Of a stretch of 64,000 nt of DNA, positions 22,289-33,400 are shown in pieces; the stretch's first letter is position 1, and each line of letters begins with the position of its first letter. Source of the stretch: Isoperla grammatica (taxonomy: Eukaryota > Arthropoda > Insecta > Plecoptera > Perlodidae); contig OX246740.1 in the NCBI GenBank assembly GCA_945910005.1, positions 47,352,224 through 47,416,223 on the forward strand, in the 5' to 3' direction. The position numbers were made by a program, and so were the translations under genes. The notes under the pieces are model-generated. The model did no database searches and was not told the DNA's origin. It saw only the letters and a list, made by a program, of their open reading frames with translations.

Positions 22289-23201
22289 ATGAAAACGACC
22301 CTTCCTCGTAGTACACACGCCTCGAACAGGGCTCGAAGATATTTCCCACGTGCGCGGTATATCAGACACTTGTTGAATCTCCCAAGGTCGTTTCATCGCG
22401 GCCGTGAATGTTAGATTGCCCCGCGGAGTAGTTTAAAAAGTAATAAATAACATCAATGAACGCGCCGGAGTTTTTACGTTGCCCTTGAGGTGGCCGGGCT
22501 GATTGCTAATGCACGGAAACGATCAAGGTTGCGCTACCAAAAAACTAATATGGCTTTCAGGCGTGTCTTTGGCGATATTTTACCTTTGTCCGCTTGGAAG
22601 AATGGCGTGAATTATATATTCGATATTAATAACAGATTTTATGATATAAGACTATCAGCACTAAAACAATTAAATGAGGCTCGAATGGCCACAGCACGTA
22701 ATTTTTTTTTTAAGGGTGGTCCTAATGAATTATGTATAGAAATAATAATTACCATCATTATTATTGTTGTTATTCTTTTTGTGATATCGATAATGGTGGG
22801 AAAGCAGCAGTTGTGGGTTGCCAACTTCTTTGAGGGTGAATAAAGGTCCAGGTTCGAATCAAGACATTTTGACAGTGACAAGTAGGAGTGTTTGTATCAT
22901 GAGCGGGAAGGGTTGGGGTACTTTCATGAGTCGCAATTCAACCGTTTTCCCAATGACTTCATGTAGCAGGTTCTACCCCCATTCATTCCCACACTAATTC
23001 TTACTATCACCCCAGCCCTCGGGCTTATGCGTTTTTACTTCTGTTTCCTTCATCATCTGCTCTAGAGGGCCCAGCCCGGGAGAGCGCTCCAGCAAAGTTT
23101 AATGTTGAACTATTGCATCTAGTAAGAAGAAGAAGAAGAAGAAGGAAATAGTAAGAGGTAGATTACACAATATACGGACATATTAACTGTGTACAAATTT
23201 G

Positions 23202-23207
23202 TTTATT
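23202..23207 (-). terminator. Poly(A) signal of cuticular gene 5
   Basis: AATAAA on the minus strand about 280 nt after the stop codon. Confidence 0.55.
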
Positions 23208-23334
23208 GGTTGTTCGAAAGATCGGTGCAGTACAATATGTACAAGATAAAAACAAACATTCAAAAATTAAATCATTTATGAATGAAACAGATTCATGATG
23301 AAAATCAAGAAAATGTGAGATAATGCCAAAACAT

Positions 23335-23408
23335 TCGACAGCAGCTCTGACAAACGAGTTGTCCAGCTTTTGTCGAACTAAACCAAGATACTCTCCAGTG
23401 TCAACTTA
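23335..23408 (-). promoter_or_regulatory. Conserved 3' UTR block, gene 5
   Basis: On the plus strand it keeps GCAGCTCTGAC, GTCCAGC and TCTCCAGTGTCAACT in the same order and similar spacing as genes 1-4, although the rest of the 3' UTR has diverged. Confidence 0.6.
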
Positions 23409-23485
23409 GTCTATTCTTGTAACAGTCCAAAGACTTATTCTTGCGATGACTCGATGGATTGTTACAAGTTCTGGTCTGGGGTTGC

Positions 23486-25038
23486 TTAACCGTAGTAGGC
23501 TCCAAGGTGTCCACCATAACCGTAGCCGGTGTATCCGGAGTAGGCGAGGGGAGAAGCATAGGCGGAGTAGCCGTAGGTGTGAGCGGGGGCATAGGCGATG
23601 GGGGCAGAGTAAGCCAGGGGTGCGGCGTATCCGGTGGCGAGGAGTCCACGCTTGAAGCGTCCAAGGAAGTGTCCGCTCCTGGCGACGGCATGGGCCTGGT
23701 AGTGGAGGGCCTTAGCGGCGGCGACCTCGACGGTGTCTCCGGTGGGCAGGGGAGCTCCAGCGGCGATGGCAACGGGGTCGACAAGACGAGCCTCAGTGGC
23801 GACGGCGACAGCGGGGGCGTGCACGGCGACGGGGGCATGTACGGCGACGGGGGCGACGGCGGGGGCAACGACGGGGGCGGGTCCAACGGGGAGGTTGGTG
23901 GCAGCGGCACGGAAGCCGTTGATGGGGTCGGAGACGTAGCTGGTGCTCTGGACGATGCCGTTAGCGTCTACGTAGGAGTAGGCTCCGCGGGTGATGCCGT
24001 CAGCGGTGCGGGTCTCCTGCTTGGCGGAGGGGCCGCCGGAGTAACCGTAGCTGTATTGGCCGAGCTCATCCTGAGCGTGGTATTGGCTGGAGACGGAGGT
24101 GGCGATGGGGGTGGCGACGGGGGCGGCGTAGGCCAGGGGGGCGGCGTAGGCGAGGGGGGCAGCGGCGTAGGGGGTGGCGTATTGGGTGGCGTAGGGAACG
24201 GCGTTCACGTAGCCGGGGTTGGCGGAGGCCACAGCCAAAAGGCAGGATGCAATAACAAACTGAAAACAGAGAATGAGACAGTCAGACAAAGTTCCCTTCG
24301 CAATTATTATTACTAGCTTGTGGAGAAACGTAGCTTTTTAAGTGGTGCAACGAAGGCTAAGAGAAAAAGAAAGGATGAAAAAGAGTATTGAACTCTAAAT
24401 ATACTGTCCCTGAATGTATGTCTCATGTTGTACTACAAAATGAAAGTAATCTTGAACGTAGATCCTAGAATAGCTCTAGTGCAGCAGTTCAATGACCCTG
24501 TCTATTGCACAATTGTCTATGATATCATAATGCTTTCTATAAGACATAGTTTTATGGTGTTTTTGTTTAAAAATGAAGTAATCGCTCATTTACTTATTTC
24601 GCATATTACAACAAGGTGATATTGAATAAAACCTGTTAGATTTGTATCCATAACAAAATTATCACGGCCTACTAATACGAAACAAGTTTGGTGGCCTACT
24701 TTAAATCGTTCTTTTATAATTAACGATAATTTAACATCTACACGATGTAAGCTAAAACTCATCTAAATACATTAAAACGGGTGTTTTATCTAAGACAACG
24801 AGACAAAGAATAAACATGAACTACAGAACATAATTTTGTATATATCATTCCCAAACTTTGTTTTGAATTGTAGTAAAAACACTGTAATTTGTACAAAAAT
24901 ATGATCGTTTTCTTACAGCTTTGAACATAGACATATGCAAATGTAAACCTATTGTACCCGCCTACTCTAATCTGAACGAATCACGAGACGGATCATAACT
25001 GGCCAAGGTCTTCTTCTTGTACTCACCACACACTTCAT
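23486..25038 (-). CDS. Cuticular protein gene 5 with Rebers-Riddiford chitin-binding domain (261 aa, 2 exons)
   Basis: Exon 1 is 25038-25027 (MKCV), donor GTGAGT 25026-25021, acceptor CTGTTTTCAG ending at 24260, exon 2 24259-23486. The signal peptide (FVIASCLLAVASA) resembles the other members. Residues about 68-128 form a Rebers-Riddiford (chitin_bind_4) domain, with ELGQYSYGYSGG, ETRTADGITRGAYSYVDANG and YVSDPINGFRAAATNLP. This fold binds chitin, so the protein should anchor in cuticle. It is flanked by AYAAPLAYAAP and APVAVHAPVAV repeats. The C-terminal module (LVDPVAIAAGAPLP, DTVEVAAAKALHYQAH at 179-194), RFKR at 205-208 and the GYGGHLGAYYG end are shared with genes 1-4, in places at identical DNA. 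It is therefore a mosaic of the array module and a chitin-binding domain. Confidence 0.9.
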
Positions 25039-25073
25039 GATAGTAGTTGTCTAGTGTCGGCACTGGAGAGAAC

Positions 25074-25239
25074 TGGCTGAGATCCTCCCAATCTCACCTT
25101 ATATACCTCCCACCTCGAACGTGTTTTTTTTTTTTTTATCTGGGTGGTCATCTCGGTTTTTTTTTCTTCTCTAGTCTAGTATTGTTGACTTAGACTTGGA
25201 CATTGGGCGGTGAAAGGCATCATGACTCGGTTGCCCTTG
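25074..25239 (-). promoter_or_regulatory. Core promoter of cuticular gene 5
   Basis: TATATAAG at 25105-25098; initiator CCAGTTC with its A at 25074, 31 bp downstream; CAAGGGCA at 25239-25232. Here the CAAGGGCA site is about 127 bp upstream of the TATA box, twice the distance in the other genes, and the sequence between them is unrelated. Confidence 0.7.
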
Positions 25240-25370
25240 TGCGAAGGGTGCGGACCAGTTCAACTCAGTTCCTGCACCTGAGATATATATATACATCCAC
25301 ACACTTGTCGTTGTAAGGATTTTATTGTAACCTTCAGGCAACTGTACTACTAAACACCTGGACAAAAGAG

Positions 25371-25764
25371 ATATGATTAATCAACTGTTTAATATGGATT
25401 GTCATTCACAGTTACTAAGAAGTGTGTCGGTGTTTTATTACAAGCGAGAATGCAGTTTTTTTTTCATTACGTTCTTGTTTACTGCAATAATTGATGAATA
25501 AAGATTGAATGTTTTAATTACTCTTCCGTATTGGGTAACAACAAAAAATTTGAACTACAACTATACGCACCTTGAAAATAGATATATGATTAATCAACTG
25601 TTTAATATGGATTGTCATTCACAGTTACTAAGCAGTGTGTCGGTGTTTTATATGACGAGTGAGAATGCAGTTTTTTTCATTACATTCTTGTTTACTGCAA
25701 TTATTGATAAATAAAGATTGAATGTTTTAATTACTCTTCCGTATTGAGTAGCAACAAAAAAAAT
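25371..25764. repeat. Direct duplication, about 180 bp units
   Basis: 25371-25550 and 25584-25764 are near-identical direct repeats separated by 33 bp. Both contain TTAATCAACTGTTTAATATG and GTGTGTCGGTGTTTTAT. The unit is AT-rich and non-coding. Confidence 0.85.
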
Positions 25765-27990
25765 TCTGGTTTGTAAACTTCGTTGCAAATCAGTTCCGTA
25801 ATTGAATTTGATATTATTTAATTAAATATATATGTAATTTATGTGTAGTGTGTCTCAACTGACAGGTATGTGATTGAAGATGTTGAAAAATAAAGAATGC
25901 TTGATAGATTCTCGTTTAGAATCTTATTAATTTGAGATTAAAGATCATTGTTGTAAAATGATTGAAACTGTATTTGGTCTAATGATTAACGAGGTTTTGA
26001 AGGGTACAACAAGAAGATTGTTGTTATTATTATATAAGTTAAGTGATAATGACAGTGGCAGTCATAACTGATTTAAGTGATGTATTGATGCAAAATGAGG
26101 ACATTTTGTTTTCATTTATAATAGCTAATGAAGTGTTTAAATCAATTGCGTTGAATTAATGATATATATTTGTGAGTTGATTGATAAAACAAATAAAGTT
26201 TGTGAAAAAACATTACCCTGTCAACAACAATAAAGAAAAATCTATATTTATTTTCCAAAACTATTAAATGCAATTCGACATGTTGATATTATTAATAGTA
26301 CATTGTTAACAACACAGATAATAATAATAAATAGTAAGACCGTCCGCGATGGCTCATGTAGATGGGGTGCGGATGTCCTAAGCGTAACAACTATAGAGAT
26401 ACAGGTTCGAATCTCACATTGTTTTTTGCACGTGTCCTTCATTTTCATGTATCATCCCCAATCATCTTGAAATGCATTTTTGCTTCAATAGACGTAAAAC
26501 AACAATAATATTCATAAAAAGGGATGCACACTGATATACACCAGTAATTATAATGTGTTATGCTATTATTCAGTTGGCGTCCGCATTATACCACTTTCAT
26601 TGTCACTACAAATTCATTTTCTTTAAATGTATTCGCACTGTTAGTTGCCGACAGACATTTTCGACAATTCAATTCTATTCATTTCAATTTAACTAAATGT
26701 TAGTAATTTATTGTGCAACTAACATAGTATAGTCTATACTATGCATGCTGTGTACAATATTAATTATTATAAAATGTGACGTTGACAGATGACCATACCG
26801 CGAATACTGCGAGCAAAAACAAGCTGTTCGTATTCTATTCTAACCGTGTCGTGTGGTCAAAGCCCCACACTAGTATAGTAAAATAAAACCACACTTCCAA
26901 TACCGGTTTATGATATCGATCAAATCACCACATATCATCTTTATCTATAACACAGTCAAGTACCCAACCAGTATACTTGTAATGTAAATCGAGACCACGT
27001 TCGTATAACGACTCTCACTATCGTACGACCTTCACCTGCTCAAGATCAAGGCCACGTATAATACACGCATCACGTGATCGCAGCCTCGAATCTCTCGCTA
27101 ACCTTGATAAAGCAGTAAAATGCCAAATTTCTGGAAGATGTTTTAAAGATGACCTAATCGAAAGGCAGGTGTATATCTCCAACGGTCCATTATCTATATA
27201 ATTAATGTTATTTTCAGCGAGAGATGGATAATAACAGGGTTTTTAGGATATGTTTGCCTGTCAAATAAAATTTAAAGTAAGCGTTTAAGTGGTTTGTATG
27301 CGGAGAGCGTGGTCTACTGAATGTAGGCGAAAAAAGTGGTTTGGAAGTGCCACGCACAAAGGAATAGAAGATCTGCCAGGTGTTAACACGCTCAGCTTGA
27401 ATATAAACCGAAATTATTCCACTATCTGTGGTTCAAGCGCACGGAATGTAATGGCCAACAGTTTTATGTCCATCTGACCCATGTTATATTAGAGTGACAA
27501 CCGCTGTGATGTTAGGACAACCTTCGTTTTATTACATTAGTAATTTGAATAAGATACGCAAAGGTGTTCCACCTTGTAGTTTTATGGGCTTGTATAATAT
27601 TTCTGTGGCAGTTATTTGGTTTGAAATATTGAAACTATAGTGCGATAAAAATCGCGAACGTGGTTAACGATGCAGGGAATGTATATTAGTATGCTTGTAT
27701 TTATAAAATATAGGATTATGCAATGGTATGAGTAATATACAAATATAGTGATTACTTAATAAAAATAAAAAAAATTGAAATGGTAATAATAAATGGCAAT
27801 GAATAATAAATACACGCATTTAGGTTTTATTTTACGACAATTGTTCTCATATATAAAATTCATGCAATTTATGTTTGTACATATTTTAGCTTCTTCAATG
27901 CGCATATTCGTGTTATTCTGCTAATTTCTTGTGTGGACTAGGCTTATAGTAGTTGTAGGAGTATTGATTAATCTGCTTGTGGAGATTTGC
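25765..27990. other. Intergenic; tRNA-like fragment and short palindrome only
   Basis: At 26348-26425 a tRNA-like sequence has TGGCTCATGTAG and a B-box-like GGTTCGAATC, probably a SINE head. At 26723-26743 there is a near-perfect 21-nt palindrome (CATAGTATAG, T, CTATACTATG). Nothing else was recognised. Confidence 0.45.
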
Positions 27991-28059
27991 TTGCATAGTC
28001 TTAGTTACTGAAAACATAATGTTAGTGATTACTACTACTACTACTTGCTTATGACAACC

Positions 28060-28478
28060 ACATAAAACCTTTAAAGACAATACAAAATATGATCTTAAAA
28101 ATAATGCTCAAGAAAGAAATGCGGTATCCCACTGAAAACGTTTATAAATGTGCAGGTGTTTACCAAATACGAAAACTATATGCTCTGTCTCTATGTAAAT
28201 ATGCTCACTTTAATAAACTACACTTTCTACCCCATAACCCCACCATTAACTACAACATTAAAACACGTTACAAAACCAGCAACAAAATATTTCAAAGCAG
28301 AATCAACAAAGGCATTACTCAGCGACATGCAATGATCATAGGTATAAAGATGTACAACCAAATTCCTGTAGCAATTCGTAAACTCAAATCAAAAGATGCG
28401 TTCAATATTCATCTAAAAAAGTGGCTCCACGAATTTCCCATCAAAGACATTAATGATACCGTCAATGGTTTCAAGTGA
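28060..28478 (+). pseudogene. LINE ORF2 C-terminus, second 5'-truncated remnant
   Basis: The frame reads KPLKTIQNMILKIMLKKEM, then YPTENVYK, LYALSLCKYA, a basic stretch, MYNQIPVAIRKLKSKDAFN and KKWLHEF. The order of QNxILKI, PTExxY, LY and YNxIPxxIRxxxSxxxFxxxLKxWL is characteristic of the C-terminus of Jockey-like non-LTR reverse transcriptases. It differs from the 16.2 kb copy, so it is a separate family. No catalytic motifs remain. Confidence 0.75.
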
Positions 28479-28815
28479 TGAATCTTGAGTCCTGTTCACT
28501 ACAAGACTCATATTTATATTTTGTTCTCCTCTTTTCATAGTAGTGTTAGTTATAGTCTTATGTGTTTGTAATAACAATAGTTTTGTGTAAAACTTATTAT
28601 GTTCCTTTTCATTAAAATGTGGGCTTGTAGGCCTAGTCCAATTTTAATTATAATTATACTTAGTCCTATCATATCAAATACACCTGTTAAAGTCTATTAT
28701 AATAAGAACGTATGCCCCGTCTCAAGATTAATCTTACAGGGGCATACAAATATTGAAATTGTATTATGTATGTATGACTCACTTGAAAAATAAAACTTAA
28801 CTAACTAACTAACTA
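28479..28815 (+). mobile_element. 3' UTR and (AACT)n tail of the second LINE remnant
   Basis: After the LINE stop codon the sequence runs to AAAAATAAAACTTAACTAAC and a short AACT microsatellite ending at 28815, which marks the 3' end of the insertion. Confidence 0.6.
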
Positions 28816-30020
28816 GAAATAGTTATCACAATTAAAAATCATTAAAGTACAAAAATACAATGTAAATGTTTCTTCAATCACAAAAATTAATAGTTTCACA
28901 GTTAAATTATTTCAACTTAAATTTTTGGAATGATACGTGATCTATGTTCGTGGTTTAAAATAGTATTCAAGTGTATTAAATGGTTCTTGCAAATCTCTCA
29001 CACAGTCAAAAAATATAACAGAACAATCACCCTTGGAAGCCATATCATAACGTTATTCTTTCCTACAATATAACAAATAAATAAGCAACAAATGTAATAA
29101 ATTTTATTGATTTAATCGAAACCCAAATTATCTGGAAACATTATTTTAACTGTACTCGATGGTTTATACCTTCTAAATATAAACACTTCATGGAACAATT
29201 TAGATACACGCGTTGTTAACTTTGTACGCTTATGTAAGATCTATTAATAGGTGTTGTTTCATTCCGAAGGTCGCACGACCAATATTAATCCTAGTAATTA
29301 AACTGTGGAGGTATTTAATTATTGGTTAAATGTTCAATACAGTTTTAATTATTATATTTTATTGTGTGTATTCATGATTGATGACATAACAACATTTGGG
29401 ATTTCGTCTTGATAAAAAATCTTTGAAATTATGTTGGAGTTTTACGAAAAGGTGGGATTGAATAGAATTGCGATACTGTAAAAAATAAAAATAGATTAAG
29501 CTTGAAAAGTAAAAGCCTACATAATCGTTTATATATCGACATTATCACGATGCATTTGCTAATAAACCATTGTTCGTTATGGTCATAGTTGTCCCAATAC
29601 AGAAACTGTTCAAGACCTCGTAAATTTATGTTATGTTTATTTAAATAACTAGTTTTTAAATTATATTAAAATTATGACTTTACACTGTACTTAAAAAAAA
29701 AACTACAAATGCTATAATTTTAATGTAATTTAAATACCAACCTGAATTGTCCTATTCAGATTCTTCTAATAACTATATTTTCCTATACATAAATGTTTGA
29801 AGATTAAAATACCCGAAGTATTGATTGCGTAAGGATATTGTTGAAAGACTTCTATGATAAAACATTGTATACGAATATCTATTGTTCATAATAGGGAACA
29901 CGCGTATGAAAATTTTAATCGATTTTTAAAAACCTTGTCTCTCATTTAATAATTTTGTCTTTGAATTTCGAAAAACGGATCAGTCTATGCCTCAAAATAA
30001 TTGGTTTAGTAACGATAAAT
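28816..30020. other. Intergenic, no gene seen
   Basis: AT-rich DNA without coding signal or recognised repeat. Confidence 0.5.
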
Positions 30021-30024
30021 AAAA

Positions 30025-30180
30025 GGGCGCGAAAAACGAGCCGCCGCCATGTAGAGTGGATTTGACGTCATTGTGTTGTACTGTGTACGCTCACCGCCTC
30101 AGCGATTGGTCTGTTACGCCACGTCTACAGAATCATTGCGTCACAGCCACCTGTACGCGTTTCAGATCCGCGAGTTTAAA
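30025..30180. other. GC-rich island with a CRE-like site
   Basis: About 150 bp of CpG-containing sequence in AT-rich surroundings. It holds a perfect TGACGTCA palindrome, an ATTGG (inverted CCAAT) and GCGTCAC. It could be an unassigned promoter or a repeat fragment. No downstream coding exon was found. Confidence 0.3.
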
Positions 30181-30273
30181 CTTCAATAAATGCGACCACA
30201 TTAAACCTATTTAATATTTTTTTTTATTTGGGACTTGCATTAATATACTTTTTTGTATCTGATACTATTAAAC

Positions 30274-30315
30274 CATGGACTTATAATGTAACGCAGTTAC
30301 TATTATAAGTCCATG
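30274..30315. mobile_element. 42-bp palindromic hAT-like MITE derivative, copy 3
   Basis: It consists almost only of the two ends of the 1078-1344 family: CATGGACTTATAAT, GTAAC, a GCA centre, GTTAC, TATTATAAGTCCATG. Both sides carry ATTAAAC directly at the ends (30267-30273, 30316-30322), a 7-bp target duplication. Confidence 0.75.
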
Positions 30316-30329
30316 ATTAAACTAAGTGT

Positions 30330-31230
30330 TTGGTTTAACAAAAAAAATCGTACGCGTGTTGCCTATTGTCCATTAAAAAAAAACTGCGTTCGTTCGCATG
30401 ATTAATTTTGAATTAATCTTAATTGACCTTGACCTTTATTCTATGTCGGCTCAAAATTCACTGTGTATCCTTCCATTGATGCCAGTGTATTGATCTGATT
30501 ACATTCCAGAAGTTAACTAGGCATGTACGTGTAGCCAAGAGTAGAAGTACATTTTATACTTTGAATTGAACCAATTAATCATTGCAATGTTTTTGTGCAT
30601 CATGTTCACCTTGACCTTAGAATATTCGCATAGAATAATATCCAACCTTGCCGCTTTGTTGCTACTGATTATTACTCGCTTTGTTATCTCAATGAAAGTG
30701 AACAAAGCTAAACACAACAAGTGTGTATCTTTGTGGTCAGTTAACGATCTGCATAAACTAAATAACTGAGGAACCCAATTAAAACAATTGAGTCTCCATG
30801 GGGGATATTTTTCATCTATTGTTGTATCGAGTTGCCTTTACGGCTCCATAATCACTTCCAAATTAGATTTTGAATTCAACAATCATTATTTAACAGTAAT
30901 ATAAAATATGGGATCAGTGAATACATCTAAAGAAAAATATCTCCTTGATCTTTGGCTTCATTATGATCTCCATTGTTTTGTGCTCTTCACCCAGGGTCGA
31001 GCTTTCTTAGCCTCAACGTGGTTTGGCATAACATCGCAATTACAGCTTTGCTGTTTTAGGTAGTATTGGATTTGTTGTTTCTAATTAATGGAGATAAAAG
31101 GTCATAAGTATATAATTTGTATGTGATGATTTAACGCGTGGCGATTTACTGCCGTATTTAATGTTGACATGTTAAACTCTGACTCACAAACCCGCGATTC
31201 GCCTCGTGGTCGTGAAAATGTAAGTCACGG
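30330..31230. other. Intergenic, no gene seen
   Basis: AT-rich DNA; open frames on the two strands overlap and neither resembles a protein family. Confidence 0.5.
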
Positions 31231-31232
31231 TG

Positions 31233-31435
31233 ATTTCTATAGTAATGGTGGAGGTGCCGGGTAGACAGTAACAAACATTTGAAACGACATTGATTATAAA
31301 AAATCTTAATACATACATTATTAGAATAATATAATTATTTCTATAGCAATGGTGGAGGCGCCGGGTAGACAGTAACATAGATTTTAAACGACATTGACTA
31401 TAAAAAATCTTAATAAACTACATTATTATAAAAAT
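31233..31435. repeat. Tandem duplication, about 105 bp units
   Basis: Two units (about 31233-31337 and 31338-31435) share ATTTCTATAG, GGTGGAGG, CGCCGGGTAGACAGTAACA-type sequence and TATAAAAAATCTTAATA. Confidence 0.8.
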
Positions 31436-31560
31436 AAATTAATTTGTTGTATTAATTATTTTTAATAAGTAGTAGTTGTTGTAGATGACATGTAGTGTTT
31501 ATCCTTCAGCGTGCGGACAAACACTTAGATACGTATCACATATAAGAGTAATGGTTGCTA

Positions 31561-31865
31561 TAGGGCACTAGCAACACCGATAGACAACAATGGAACAAAT
31601 GAATTGAACTGATGGACAGACCATCAGCTGTCAAAATAATAAAATTGCAACCATAGAAATAAAAACAAGTGTAGCAATAGTAACAGCTCTTTATTTAAAA
31701 CTTTTAATGATAGACAACGACTAAGTGAAAGTTTTGTATGTGTATTTGTTTGTTTTTTGTTTGGTTTTCCAAAACCAGACGAAATTATTTTTTGACAGCT
31801 TGTTGTTTGTCCATCGATTCAATTCATTTGTTTCATTGTTGTCTTTTGGTGTTGCTAGTGCCCTA
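31561..31865. mobile_element. MITE with TAGGG...CCCTA long TIRs, copy 1
   Basis: TIRs of about 80 bp begin TAGGGCACTAGCAACACC and include CAATGGAACAAATGAATTGA and its inverse. The interior is AT-rich and non-coding. A second copy is at 47265-47577. A TA is present at the left flank. Confidence 0.75.
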
Positions 31866-33400
31866 TTGTACCAGAATATCGTGATGAAAATGATTTACAT
31901 CGACTCAGGTCAAGTATAGGACTCTCGATACCTGCTGCCCTGCCTACTACGTCACGGTTAGCGCGCAATAACAGCTAAATAGACATCGGCCTTCGTTTGA
32001 AAGTGTTTGACACCTATGTGGATTCAAGCTTGGAGAATTACATTGCAAAATACAATACTTGTTGCAGATTGCGATGTAAATCTTGATAATTGTTTGTTTG
32101 TATCGACATATTATGTTGGCGTGAGTTTCGCACGAGATAGTTTTGAAATGAGGGAAATTAATGTTCAAGGATTACGTAAAACAGTGATAGTATTTGTTGA
32201 GTTTTCCCGCTGTGTTTTTAACAAACATATTTTTCAGGACGACGAAAATAAATATCTGTATGTTATAGTTAATAGTTTAACTAGTATAGTAAATGGGTAT
32301 TAAGGTAAGTAGTAATTCATGAACAGTCAGAAGTTGGTAGGTCAAAGCTCATAGCCAGTAGGCAGTAGTTCATAATCAAATGTTCATATATAATTAGCGA
32401 ACATCCAGTGATTTTTGTAGATTAGTAGTGAAAGACGACACTAAAAAGCTCACCAATTTCAGTATAGGTACCAGTATGGAATCAGCTAACGACGGCATCC
32501 TATTGTATTGTTTTATTTGTTGTATGTTGAGTAGCATTTAAACTCTCCTTCCCCATGAATGTGAGCTTAAAATGTTTATATACATGGATAAATAACATTA
32601 AGTTTATTAAGCTATATGTTCGGAAAATCAAGTTCCTCGTGTAAAATACAAGTAAGTAACTGTGGCTAGACTTTTCACTGTAACGTTATTATTCGTTGGC
32701 AATAATAAGAGAGTTTTTAGTGTAAATGACAAATCACTGGTATATTTGGGAGCTTTTTTTGTGACCAACTGTATTTTCATTTTTCTTTTTCTTGACTGGG
32801 TTAAAACAATTATTTGTGAAGATATAAATATATGAAATGAGATTATAATAATTAGTGTTTCGTAAAACATAAATTTAGTGGGATTAATGAACTGTTCACT
32901 ATAATCATATCACTATCATTATAATGAATACCTTTTATTTGCAACGTGCTGCTTTAGAATTCTCCAAATCAATGAAAAGAGAACAAATCAATTTATATTT
33001 AGTTTTATAAAATTTAAGGTTGGCTATCAACTGTTTTAAGAAGCAGTTTAAGTTGGTAAACCTGTATGTGGGAAGGTTGTTCACCATGCAGTTATTATGT
33101 CACACCTGTTACGCCCATCTTGAGTGCGTTGAGCTGTGCAATACGTGTCCACCTAGTTAATCCAGCAAGTGTGAACGCCTGTTATGATAATATTCCTAAC
33201 CGCAGCCAAGACCAGTTAAACGTAATCGATGTCACCATGCCATAATGCCTGTTATCATTGCGGTTATGAAAGATAAACAAGGATTTAGCTTGTAAGAAAT
33301 AGCTGAAGATTATTCATTTTCGTTATCAGATTATTTTTGACAAAAGATCGTGTTGCAACATCGTATTGGTAATTGTTTTAAATCAAGGATACACTTTATT
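31866..33400. other. Intergenic, no gene seen
   Basis: AT-rich DNA; no supported gene. Confidence 0.5.

Noticed and set aside
22490..22843. 117-codon frame with an apparent membrane segment
   Set aside because: The hydrophobic stretch comes from an ATT-rich low-complexity run. There is no homology or splice context, and the codon use matches intergenic DNA.
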